This document shows, piece after piece, positions 10,001 through 19,760 of a DNA stretch of 19,760 bases. Source of the stretch: Spirogloea muscicola (taxonomy: Eukaryota > Streptophyta > Zygnematophyceae > Spirogloeales > Spirogloeaceae). The position numbers were made by a program, and so were the translations under genes. The notes under the pieces are model-generated. The model saw only the letters and a program-made list of their open reading frames with translations, was not told the DNA's origin and searched no databases. The DNA lies in the NCBI GenBank assembly GCA_009602725.1, contig WELB01000029.1, positions 306,797-326,556 on the forward strand. Reading direction: 5' to 3'. Positions within the stretch are counted from its first letter, which is position 1, and the number at the start of each line of letters is the position of its first letter.

Positions 10001-13000
10001 CTTGTAGGACAAGCGCTTGTAAGCATGGCAAGCACAAGCAGGACTTACCAACATGACTTGCCAACATGACCGGTATTGGATGCTTATTACTCAGGCTTAA
10101 GTATATCTGTGAGGTGGAGGGCTTCAAGGCTGATGCCTGTGCACTTACCGCATTAGCTTCTCACACTGGTGAGGAGACTGAGGGAACCTGCAGAGAGAGG
10201 CCCCTCTTCCACATCGTTTCGCTCCGATGCTGTTCATAAATCTCAACTTGCAATATTCAATTCCTAGCACACTAGCTCTTATAAGGCAAGTGAATCCTCG
10301 ACAAAGAAGCAGGGATAACGTAGAGTTACGGTATTTAGGCTTTAGAGCTGCTTAAGCAGTCCTGCCACTATGTGCAGCTTGGTTGCTGTTCTGTAAATCA
10401 AGTGATTTCACAGCATGACTTGCTGTCTCAGAGTGTGACATACGTTCGTGTCTGAATACCCTTCAGTTTCTGCACAGCAAAAGATCTTCCCTCTCAGTAA
10501 GTGGCAAGCCAGTGTAACAACCATGGACGCTGTTCTCAAAGTTGTGTTTGTGTGTCACAGTAATCTGTGTGGATCAACGCTGACACTGCTATTTCAGTAC
10601 CACATTGTTGTTGAGTATGATTCCAAACCACCACGCTGAGGAAGAAGTGCTCCTCCGCATCTCTGCTTGCAGATGGATGTTGAGTCACAGATAGTTGGAC
10701 GAAAGGACATGACAAGAAATATGTTTCACATCTGGCAAGAGGTTTGCAAACAATCACTTATAATCACTTATACAGATGCTGCTCTATGTGTACATGTGTG
10801 CCTCTGCAGCAAGTGCTTAAACCTTACATGCATGGTTGTGTGGCTTTCTCAAGTCGTCTTGTATGATGATGGGTAGGTATTTCAATCAAAGAAACGGAAG
10901 GACGGGGAGAGAGATGAACATGCTGATTTCTCTAGGTTGCACGCTCTCATCTCAAGCCAGTAAGAAATTTCCTGGCTTCCAGTATTTCTTGTTTGTGCAT
11001 TAGTACAGGTTTAGTATATACAGCACCTCTTCTGCATTGTGGCTTAGCCACTTCGCTCTTGTAAACCTAAACAAGGGCCCTGCACGCATGGAGGTATAGC
11101 CATCCAAAGACTAGCTGAGCTCCTCAATGTCCCGGTTGTCAGAAGTTGCCTATGTCTAATTCATGCCTGTTGTGAGCCAGGCACGTCTTGAAATTCTTAT
11201 CAATCTTTAAGCTTTGTGATAAACACGAGTTGATCATTGCTAGCAATTTTGTTGTATGCCAGAGGAGACAGTGAGCTTATCATGGCTGGCATCCACGAGA
11301 ACCTGCACTCTACAAGCTATCATGATACATACTTTGCAAAGACAGTAATAACCATACCATCCAGATACGAACTTTATCAAGCCAATATGTACCTGCCTGC
11401 ATGAAAGCCACATTTGGTGGATTGTACTCAACATGTAATAATTGCAGATAGAGATGGGAGGTGCGAATGGCACATGCTGCAACCATTTGACAAGGGGATG
11501 GGTGGTTGAGCACCAGGTGCAATGCATGGACTGGATTGCAGAGTCGGACATCATTGGACAGCAGGGTTTCAGCCGCCAGCATGGATATCTTCACTGTGAG
11601 TTTCTGGACTTGTGGCAGATTATGTTGCACTTGATCTCTGAGCTCGAATGTCAAGCTAAGCGAATATGTTGAATAGTGATGTCATTGTACTTGCACAGTA
11701 AGTCCTCGAAGCTGTGATACATCAAGTTGCAACAGTATCCAAACTCATGGTCAAGCAAGGGACAGGAGACTTGTCCTAAAGTAATCCCATTACATCCTCA
11801 AGCCATATTAAGAGAGCCACTCATGCAGAAGCACTGCATCAGCACTGACAGTTGATCAAAGGGAATTGAACGTTACCCTGACAAAGTGGCGCCTCTTCTC
11901 ATCAGGCACTCCCTTGCTTGTCTGCAGCTTATCAGGCAGCTCCAGTACTGGCAATCAGGCGCATGGTGGCCAGTAGTAATCGGCCTCACTTGAGATGGCC
12001 CAAGGCTCACTTCAAGTCAGTGTTGCTCGCTCCATTCTGGAGTGCCAGTGGTTGATGTCTTCTTTAGGCTCATTGTATGTTAGACACATGATGTTCCCGC
12101 TTGGTGGCGCATCATGCTGCCGGCTCAGTATCCTGAGCCACACCATCATCGAGTGATATCTATAGCACAGACCAAGTTACGAGGTCTGGTGCAGGTTGTT
12201 ATTTAGTGTGATATTGTCTTTGCTGAATAAAGCGTCAGCATTGTTGCAGATTCAGGTCAGACCGCGCATCTAGGCAAGAGCTTCTGATCTTGTGGCGGGC
12301 CAAGCTGAATCCGGCGGTCTTCTGCTCCTGGGGCCCTGCGTGCGCCAGCCAGGATCTTGTCTCCTTCCTTCTGACCATACTCTCACCCTCTCTTCGACCT
12401 GTGGGTTACCTCTCATACCTGTCGCTTATTGACTTACTACTTATGTATTTACAGCACATACATGCCCTTTCACTGAAAGAGAGGAACAGCAGCAGGGAGC
12501 TGAAGTCATTGATATTAATCATCTTCCCTGTGTGTTGCTCCTTTTGGTGTTTGGATTGTCATGCAGGTGTCACTCCAACTTCTCAGCAAAGCAGAGAAGA
12601 AAGGCATCGATGAACTTGTAGACACCATGGTGTCACTCGGCATTAGCTATCAAGCAGCAAAAGCCCCTACCCAGTCAGACACCCGGGCTTTGGAACAGTC
12701 TCTCATCCTTCAGATGGATCCCCCACTGGGTAACCTCGTCAACTACGAGGTGCGTGCAGGACGTCCAGATCCTGGCAAGAGAGCTCGAAGATTCAGCACC
12801 TCTGCTTTTCCATATGTGATGTGGTCACGCTGACTATGTACTATAAGGCTGAAGCTCTGCTCATTTTCCCCATCCTCTAAACGTGTTGATGTCGACAAAT
12901 GTGTGTGTATCGAGTGTCAGCTGAGTATAATATACAGATGTTCCTGCCTGACTGACTATCAAACAACAGCTTAGCCCACATTGCAGTGTGACTCAGCTTG

Positions 13001-14494
13001 CCCTAGTTGTGATGTTTATTTCTCACCAGAGCTCTTTGTCTGAGCACAACATTCTTTCTTCAACAATCAGGCAGATGCTGGCACATGAGGTGGATACTCT
13101 ACTTTCATCAATCATATGTCCAAGCTGTTGCTCTTTGAATACTTATCCTCGTATGTATGAGACAATTCTGTGCGTTGCTTATGTTCTTATTCTTCACTCC
13201 TACTCTGCTCGTTGCCACTCCTGATATAAGACATCAGGAGAGGCCGTAATGGTTGATGCCGGATTTACACAGGAATAACTGGTGATGATATTGATGCCTT
13301 CTTAGCTGCTTCTTCTGCTTGTTTGTTTGCAGGTTGAGTTGGAGAGAATCAGGCGTGATTGTGCCTCAAGAAAGTTTCAGAGCATTGATGTAAACAAGCA
13401 CAAGGCTGAAGCGCCAATCGTACTTCCACCAAAAAGTATGGTTACACTTCAGAAAGAGCACCACCCTAGACATTTATGTCAGGTTGTATGACGCTACTGC
13501 CAAGTAACTCCAAGGCGTTGCAAGACATGTCAGCTCTTGACATACCGTCTGCCCAAGCAGATGTAGAGAGGCTAACACAATCATCTCTGACAGGTGAACA
13601 CGACAAGGAAAATGAGCTGCCCGCATATGGAGGCACTTCTGCTGACAAGAAGAAAGACAAGCACGTATATCATGCAGCAGCTTTTCAACAAAGCTCTAGC
13701 TCAAGACTATCTGTCCAGGCTCAGAAGCCCTCTGTTGACTTCTTTGGCAGGTGGGTGCTGCCTACTGACCAACATTGGAACCCAGACTTCTGCAGGCAAA
13801 TTGCTGCATTCCAATGTGCCAGTATGTTATTACTTACAGGTGAAAGAGCAGAGGCTGCAAGCACAAGACTATGCTTACTTGCTTGCCAGTGCAAACAGTG
13901 GCATCACAATGCAAGGGTTTCCATGGACTCACTGGATACTCAACCCAAAATACTGCTACTTAAGCAAATATGGAGACAGTGAGCAGAGGCGGAGCTTGCA
14001 TGGGAGGCGAAGGCGCTGCTCCTGCTCGTGTACATTGCTCCCAAGATTGCTGCTGCAGAATGCATAATGCTATGTCAATGCTGCTTGAAGCAGATGCTTA
14101 GGAGCTGGTCACAAGCAGGGCGTACATAGAAGAGGCTCAGTAACTTTCGACACAGCTGCTCGCGATGCCCTGCCAGTGCTCTACAAGTATCATGAGGTAC
14201 ATCAGAATCCACTACGTGCCAGCTAAATCATAGGACATGCTTGTGGTAGTCATGGAAGCTTGGTGATAGTCCACACACTTTGCGAGGTACTACTCCATGC
14301 TTCTCTTCACAATGTCTTGTTGGTGTGTTCCGCTTGACATCCTTGAGGTCGACTAAAAGCATCAATAATTGTTGAAGTAACAGCCTAGCGTGGATAGCTT
14401 GCATGACCTCTTGTAAAACGTGGCCCTTGATCCTATTACGCAGGGCTTCACAAATGCTGTAAGAAGGCCAGTTCTAATCCGAGACCTCCTTTGA
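7045..14494 (+). CDS. CTF18: Chromosome transmission fidelity protein CTF18, alternative RFC large subunit
   Basis: CTF18 replaces RFC1 in a clamp loader that moves PCNA on and off DNA and supports cohesion. Phase-consistent exons: 7045-7258, 7507-7586, 7670-7858, 7942-8331, 8457-8543, 8746-8847, 9040-9111, 9243-9362, 9589-9650, 9795-9839, 10095-10168, 10432-10496, 10673-10741, 10877-10959, 11263-11344, 11517-11595, 11928-12015, 12256-12400, 12567-12749, 13030-13089, 13333-13435, 13483-13750, then 14156-14196 and 14444-14494. Product about 930 residues, as in plants. Landmarks in order: [28 protein letters not shown], Walker [10 protein letters not shown] (K about 303), NASDDR, Walker B IIDEIDG (about 355), sensor 1 [74 protein letters not shown] and terminal [17 protein letters not shown] short exon between 13750 and 14156 is needed for phase; 13980-14029 fits but is unproven. 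The frame is open upstream of 7045, so the start may be earlier. Confidence 0.92.
10752..10771. repeat. 10-bp tandem duplication in a CTF18 intron
   Basis: The unit aatcacttat occurs twice in a row just after the exon that ends at 10741. It lies within the intron and has no coding effect. Confidence 0.85.
13436..13482 (+). other. Very short (47-nt) intron or frameshift in CTF18
   Basis: The frame ending PIVLPPK is followed by GT (gtatgg), and 47 nt later tgtcag| restores the frame that leads to [10 protein letters not shown] and VDFFGR. Without splicing, translation stops at 13489 before the conserved DFFGR motif. The other CTF18 introns read here are roughly 75-330 nt, so this one is unusually small. 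A one-base sequencing error is the alternative explanation. Confidence 0.6.
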
Positions 14495-15180
14495 CAGACT
14501 CCATATGTGCATACATCACGAGTGGGGATGCCGTGAGATATTTGCACTTGATGAAGATGTAGCTGTCTGGAAGCCAATTACCACCTGTTGTTAGCCTTGG
14601 CAACCAACTATGTGCAAGCTTTTCTTGATCATCTTCACAAATGACGTGCATGTTTGCATAATGATATTAGGTGCAAATCTTGCAACTTAGAAGCTCACAT
14701 GTATACAAGTTCCAGTAGGTCTTGCACGATAGCTATAGGTCACGGTCGTATTGTGGCCATCTTGTTCTAAAAGCACTGCAGTGGCTCTGGACCCTTTGCA
14801 GAGTCGCACTCAAGGTTATCCCTGTCCATGTGGCATCACATGCTTTGACATTAAAATCACAGAAAGCATCCGTGTACAAGAAATGTCTGAGCAGATATAC
14901 AGCCCGTGCTGATTTCCACCGCAGCATAGCACGGTGGAATTCTGTTCAGCAAAGGCCTGAGCTTCAAGCAGACACAATGCACTGTATTTTGTACAAAGGC
15001 AAGGCTTTTCATCGAGCCTGTCAATCTCAATACCTGTGATGTCGCATTGTAGTACGGTGTATGCAGCCAATGAGGCTGGGTGCCCAACTCAGGTCTGCAT
15101 ACGCATGGAGGCTAGGGCAAGCTGCCTGTTACTTGGCAAAAGCGGATTGAAAGTATTTCCACATGTTGCAGGTTTACATG
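14495..15180. other. 3' flank of CTF18; no gene seen
   Basis: This stretch lies between the CTF18 stop and the first recognisable trace of the glyoxalase pseudogene. Open frames are short and motif-free on both strands. It probably holds the CTF18 3' UTR and perhaps unrecognisable remains of the last pseudogene exon, which I could not find by comparison with the intact copy. Confidence 0.5.
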
Positions 15181-16713
15181 TGTATGCCCGCCAAGCTGAT
15201 ACCCACAACACAGTATGGTCTGGTACCATAATCGGGCGGTTCCAATAGTTGTTGCCCAGTGGCTCCAAGCACTCACTAGCCTTCCTTACGTTGTCAAGCA
15301 CGAATTCATGTGACCTGCGACCACAGTGTGATCGGATGCTACACGTTGAGAAGTCCAGTGTGGGGTATTTGCGATGTGTCCAGGACTAGCATCACTTCTC
15401 TGACAAGCCACATCTCTAAGCAGCTGTAGTCATACTAAGTTGCTTTGATGAGTGCCCTTATTTATGCCAATACCTTATGTATGGTGGACAACTTTTTTAG
15501 CTTCAAGTGAAGCAACAGCTGCATCGTCGAGTGTCTGATCCAGGTTCGTGGGGGCCTTGCGTAAGAATCCCACAAAATTTTATGTCGTAGATTTGCCAAA
15601 TAGGAACAAAATCAGTGCCCCATTGTTGCACGACAAGGAAGCAGCAGTAATTAAAGACTGCCTCATAGCAAACACCTCCTCAGAAAGAACTGAGTGAGCA
15701 CCAAGATATAAGATTGTTGCCTGTGTTATTGTTGCCTGTGTTATTACATTATGTAAGATAGTTGGCGGTTGCTTTGACTTCAACATATTGCACATTGATC
15801 ATAAAGTCAAAGGCAGTATGCCCATACTTTCACTTGACAACAAATGGCATGTTTGTAGCATCCCGAGAATGAACAAGCCTCATATAGTGCACCAGACCGA
15901 CTGTGCATGACCAGCTGATGAGATTGATTGCCTGGAGTTTCAGTGCAACAAATACTAGACAGCAACACATGTCATGCCCAATACTCTTGAACAAATTTCA
16001 TGAAGTCCTTTTAATCCTTGACTCGATATCTGAAAGACCACACTAGCGTTCAGGAGGAGAATCTTGTGTTGCTATTTACAACAGTTGCTGGCCAAGGCAT
16101 ATGTGATTATCTTCACTTGCTTAAGCTACCAGTCTGACGAGCAAGAGCTGACAAGCAACTCAAGTCTGGAAGCGAGTTCAGCTGGTTGCCCACGTTTCAC
16201 ACCTATGTGCATCTCCTAAGGCTGATACTGCTGTTGCAAGTTGTAGCCTTCATAACTTCATCAGGCCTTTCACCCAGTCTGTGTTCCTATAGCAGCTTCT
16301 TTGCTACAGATGCGTCCGTGCTGGCAGACGTTCTCGCAGAATTTACCAAACCACCACTAGCAACCCAGACTGCTTGTACATTGGGGCTCATTGTCATCTC
16401 GATTTAGAGGCAGCTGCCTGTAGGACGTCTGCTTAATTGCCTAGGCGGTGCAGGGATGAAGGCTACCTTACTTAGCGACTTGCAAGATGCTTTAAGAATG
16501 AAGGACTGTCCAAATGACAGCCGAAACCAACGACCAGTCGACGGCGAAACTTGAGCATTGGCATGTCTTTCTCTCAAATTCGGAGAATGAAGCACCCTGG
16601 AGGCGCAGCTCACCTGCCGCAGTGGCATGCAGGCAATGCAGCCGGGCATCACTGACATCGGCGGCTGCGCGGCACAATGTGCAGGCGGGCGCAGGCGCCA
16701 CCGTCTCGCACAT
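15180..16713 (-). pseudogene. Decayed tandem copy of glyoxalase I
   Basis: Pieces match the intact gene at 17472-19760 in the same order and strand. The exon 6 remnant (15238-15314) keeps acceptor gcag|GTCACAT and the words LDNVRKASE, but a 1-nt deletion puts a stop after a few codons. The exon 5 remnant (about 15580-15630) still shows CAATGGGGCACTGA, but its acceptor AG has become AA and a base is lost. The exon 2 remnant (15974-16032) keeps the end AGAGTATTGGGCATGAC, with a 2-nt deletion and its donor GT lost. In the exon 1 remnant (16230-16319) the start ATG is ACG at 16319-16317 and a TAG interrupts the frame. Exon 0 (16614-16713) keeps its GC-rich sequence and donor cag|gtgagc. Exons 3, 4 and 7 were not recognised. 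No functional glyoxalase can be read from it. Residual transcription from the exon 0 region is possible but not shown. Confidence 0.85.
15713..15742. repeat. Perfect 15-bp tandem duplication
   Basis: The unit attgttgcctgtgtt occurs twice back to back inside the glyoxalase pseudogene, in a part that corresponds to intron 4 of the intact copy. The intact copy has a single related gttgcc motif at this place (near 18253), so the duplication arose after the copies separated. Confidence 0.85.
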
Positions 16714-17471
16714 ACTTAAGCAGTACTTCGAGATGGCTGATGAGTTGGCACACTCCCAACAGGGTGGCGATTAGGTGGTCCACCATCTTTTGGGTCCTGC
16801 ATTCGCTGCTGCGTGCTTATTAAGAGGCAAGTGAATACCGAGTAATAGCTGTAATGTGCAGAGCTTTCTAGCCCCTTCGGACTTTGTCCATTTTTTGGTG
16901 GGCCGGCCTTTCACAGCCATCGCCTCACAAGAGATGATCTCTCACAGCGGTCGCCCTCCATTTGAGAGTGCTACTTCTGTTTTTGGCAACCTTTCTTTCT
17001 GGAGGTCTCCAAGGTGGCGGTGCGGGGCGGCTGAGAGAAGGGCGGCAGCGTGTCTGAACATGTCGATTGCCTACACAGTCATCACACGGGCACTTGGGCA
17101 GCTGGGTCAGCCAGTCTGCAGTAGCCTTCCCAAGGTCAACCTGAGCCTCCTGGCGGCACCTCAACGGAGTGCCAACTGGGCAATAGTACGCATGGATACA
17201 AATGTTATCAGCCAGAGTGCAAAAGTAACGCCTATTTCGCCTTTCAGCAGGCGCCAACTTCCCAATCCTCTTCCTAGCACTTTCAATGCCACCTAGTAGT
17301 ACCGCAAATCTGCTGTGCAATTATCATGTTGGTGTGTTGCACAGTATGCAAGGCATGCATTGGATGCTGACATACTGCTGCAGATCTTTGTGTCCTTTAT
17401 CTACGGATTTGATTTAAGACCTGTCTTCTTCACTCGCTCTTGAAGCTGCTCATATGGAGGCATATGTAGCC
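16714..17471. other. Spacer between the two glyoxalase copies; no clear gene
   Basis: This stretch separates the 5' end of the pseudogene from the stop of the intact copy. Open frames of 131-146 codons run on both strands at 16856-17320 but show no recognisable motif, and their start contexts are poor. It may hold the promoter once used by the pseudogene and the 3' UTR of the intact gene. A dispersed-repeat candidate lies at 16907-16950. Confidence 0.5.
16907..16950. repeat. Possible dispersed repeat, copy B
   Basis: It aligns by eye with 410-460: cctttcacagccatcgcc is followed by agagatgatctctcacagcgg. Both copies lie outside recognised genes. The match is short and imperfect. Confidence 0.3.
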
Positions 17472-19760
17472 TCAGAAGTTCTCCACAACTTTGTTGTCTA
17501 ATATCTCTATCCAGTAGCCATCAGGATCCTGGATAAAGGCAAGTCCCTTCATTTGTCCTGTCACAAACCTTTGCCTCAGTGAGCTGCACTGATGTAAAAT
17601 TGTTAACGTAGGGAGTGTTGGTGCTCTAAATACAGGCCTCCTAAGAAGTGAGGCTATGAAGCCTGCATTGGCATCTGGCACAAGGAGTACCCACATTGAT
17701 GCACGCACATACTACATAACTGCAAGCATGCCAGCAAGCTGCTGATTTCCCACAACACTGTAAACCTTGAATACCTTCATCAGGCCGTTTAACAAATTGG
17801 ATGCCCAGCTGCTCAAATCGTTCACAGGCCTTACGAACATCATCAACGACCAAACCTATGTGACCTGTGACCACATTCCATTAGATCCAACACTATGAGC
17901 ATTTCAGAATGGAGGCTGAGATACGTCCACGATGGCCAACTTACACATTTCCATGCCACATCTCCGATGCAGCCACGGTCACGTACAGATGCATTGGCTA
18001 GGTGGCGCGCAAAGACATGCTGAAGCTTCAGTGCACTTAAGAGCCTGCAAACTGCGTCTTATTTACACGTGAAGGGGGCTTTTCCTGCAAAGAGAATATA
18101 CCATATCCTCGTGGGTCTTTGTTGCCATTGTGGTGTTGACAGTTAGGATCAGATTCAGTGCCCCAATTGCTGCACAACAAGCATATCGATTGTTCAAGAA
18201 ATACCTGAACAAGCACCTTGCCAGAACAGCCAGCACCAAGTCATAAGGATGTTGCCAATCAAAATCATATATGTAAGCCTGTACGTCAACTTTGAGGCAA
18301 TGGCCTCATTGAAGCAATCCAGGTCAAACATTTTATAAAATTCACAGTGGGAGATTTGGTGGATTAACTGTGTCAATTCCAACGTAGCTTTCCTAGAGAA
18401 CAGCCAATTGACCCGTTCACTATCTTCCTGAGGTATTTCACGTGGATCCTGCCAGCAAGGCCAGATAAATCATTAAACAAGTCATAGTGAACCCTCTTGA
18501 GGTTCTCTGACCACACCATTGGCAACTGACTCTATAGACAACAGCACGTCTTGCTCTTGGTCTGTGACTTGGGTGCAATCTCGGTGCTTGACAACAGGGC
18601 ATACAGCACAACAGACTGCTTGGAATACTGTTCAATCTGAACACACTATATACATTTTCCATCGTCCTTTATAAGGGGTACAGGACAGAGCTAGTCAGCA
18701 GCTGTGCTAACCTCATAGCCCATGAAATATATGGAAAACTTGCCAGTAGGATAATCGAGCCTCTTCAAAAGCCTGGCACCAAAATTAATTAAATGGCTGA
18801 AGGTCAATGGCATGAGACGAAAGAATTTTATCGCCACTTGCAGCCTAATAGTAGGAAAAGGTCGCAAGCAGGAGTAGGTTCATTAAGAACGAGCTATCTC
18901 AAGCGACATGCCACAGAACGAGCTTGTACAACTAGCTAGTGACAGAGAAGTGCCTAGAGATTGCCAGTGCACAACTTTGATCAGATGTCCACCTACGTCA
19001 TGCCCAACACTCTCGAGTAGAAGTCAAGACTCGCCTTTGGATCCTTGATCCGATACATCTGGAAGCTCACAATCGCGTAAGCAAGGAGATTAAATCAACA
19101 AAACCTTGGAAAGTAGTATTTGCTGACTGCAGAATATGTGACCATATTTACCAGCAAAACTCCCAGCTTACACGCTACAGAGACAAGTCTATGTGAGAGC
19201 TCAGCTCATATGCCACAGCTCTTTCATGTCAGAGTGCATCACCGCGTTGGCAATTACTGTTTGCTGAAAAATGTAGCCTTTTGTAGTCTCATCAGGCGTT
19301 TCACACAGTCCAGGGTTGTTGGCCGCAGCTTCCTTCGGTACTGGCGCGACCATGCTGGCGGATATTCTCGCCGATATTACGAAGCCACTACTGGCGACCT
19401 GAAACTAACACACCGCGGCTCACTGTCTTCGTCGAGAGATCCAAAGGCAGCTGCAGTAGGATGCCTGGCTGGGGTCAAGTGTGGTAACGGCAATGAAGGC
19501 GGAATCATCCGGTAATGACTCAGCAGATGCAACAAACAGCACTGAAATCGAGAGCGACGAAGCATTACAATTTATAACAGTTTTCCATTCTCAGTCGAGG
19601 GCGAGAGCCGAAGACGTGAGAGCCGGTGGCATGTCCTCCGGCTCACTCCGACAGCTGCAGCCACATCAAACGGGGCACCGGAAGGCACAGCTCACCTGCC
19701 GCCGAGGCGCGCAGGCGAGGCAGCCGGGCCGGGCCCGCGGCGGCGGCGGTGGCGGCGGCC
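17472..19760 (-). CDS. Glyoxalase I (lactoylglutathione lyase), 5' end may leave the window
   Basis: Glyoxalase I turns the hemithioacetal of methylglyoxal and glutathione into S-lactoylglutathione. The core model is complement(join(17472..17557, 17775..17864, 18102..18169, 18369..18448, 18712..18772, 18997..19058, 19258..19353)): 543 nt, 180 residues, all junctions GT-AG and in phase. Blocks in order: [93 protein letters not shown] and [18 protein letters not shown]. The four metal ligands of the two-domain family are present: Q31, E97, H124 and E170. The length matches human and plant cytosolic enzymes of about 185 residues. Met at 19353 is the conventional start. Upstream, codons 19354-19398 stay open behind an acceptor (ttcag|GTC) and could join a GC-rich exon (19696-19760) that runs off the window, giving an Ala/Ser/Arg-rich extension. 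Its inner neighbour is a dead duplicate. Identity is very likely; the N-terminus is open. Confidence 0.92.
19696..19760 (-). other. Putative 5' exon of glyoxalase I, cut by the window edge
   Basis: A GC-rich segment ends at a good donor (ggcag|gtgagc at 19695). The equivalent segment of the pseudogene (16614 upward) shares the donor and, in the frame that would join codons 19398-19354, the similar words [11 protein letters not shown] (here) and PGCIACMPLRQ (pseudogene). It could be 5' UTR or code for part of a targeting peptide. The start lies outside the window. Confidence 0.5.

Noticed and set aside
10200-10300. A sequence resembling a degraded CTF18 exon after ALASHTG (words like NLQYS and QFLA in shifted frames)
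   Set aside because: The true exon, [14 protein letters not shown], is intact at 10432-10496 with correct phase, so no frameshift in this part of CTF18 needs to be assumed.
15180-16713. The inner glyoxalase copy as an alternative exon set of the outer gene
   Set aside because: It carries its own first-exon and start-region remnants, frame-breaking deletions and lost splice sites, and lies downstream of the intact stop codon; a decayed duplicate explains all of this better.
16856-17320. Overlapping open frames of 146 (+) and 131 (-) codons between the glyoxalase copies
   Set aside because: Neither has recognisable motifs, a good start context or splice partners. They may be worth a database search but are not supported as genes.
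1-19760. CRISPR arrays, operons, phage or bacterial mobile elements, tRNA or rRNA genes
   Set aside because: I saw no repeat-spacer arrays, no ribosome binding sites before tightly packed frames, no transposase motifs and no RNA-gene folds. The intron-rich genes point to a eukaryotic nuclear genome.

Overview
The window looks like nuclear DNA of a eukaryote, most probably a green alga. Every recognisable gene is split into short exons by GT-AG introns. The proteins match plant and algal versions of their families: plant-type eIF4B and EAF6 motifs, plant-like CTF18, and two-domain glyoxalase I. GC-rich blocks lie at gene 5' ends, and there are no bacterial signals. The lineage (chlorophyte, perhaps trebouxiophyte) is inference, since no taxon-specific marker is present.

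Layout. The left edge (1-1735) holds a GC-rich start-like exon on the + strand and a short, unrecognised spliced reading frame. The latter converges on a minus-strand, six-exon gene (1556-3922) that combines the plant eIF4B signature with a glycine-rich tail and two CCHC zinc knuckles. Next, also on the minus strand, is a complete five-exon EAF6 gene (4551-6135), a subunit of NuA4-type histone acetyltransferases. A GC-rich intergenic block of about 0.9 kb, with an 18-bp perfect palindrome, separates EAF6 head-to-head from a large + strand gene, CTF18 (7045-14494). CTF18 is the AAA+ large subunit of the alternative replication factor C that loads or unloads PCNA for sister-chromatid cohesion. 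I resolved 22 exons by phase-consistent splicing, plus the last two. One small exon near the 3' end stays uncertain.

The right quarter is a tandem duplication of a glyoxalase I gene on the minus strand. The outer copy (17472 to the right edge) is intact, with seven core exons, 180 residues and all four metal ligands. The inner copy (about 15180-16713) is a wreck: start ATG to ACG, stops, frameshifts, lost splice sites and missing exons.

The genes are housekeeping functions in translation, chromatin acetylation, replication/cohesion and methylglyoxal detoxification. Nothing suggests an operon or a single shared pathway. The most unusual items are the eIF4B/zinc-knuckle architecture, the decayed glyoxalase duplicate, and a reading frame conserved between the two glyoxalase copies upstream of the usual start. 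I did not find a convincing new multi-gene system.
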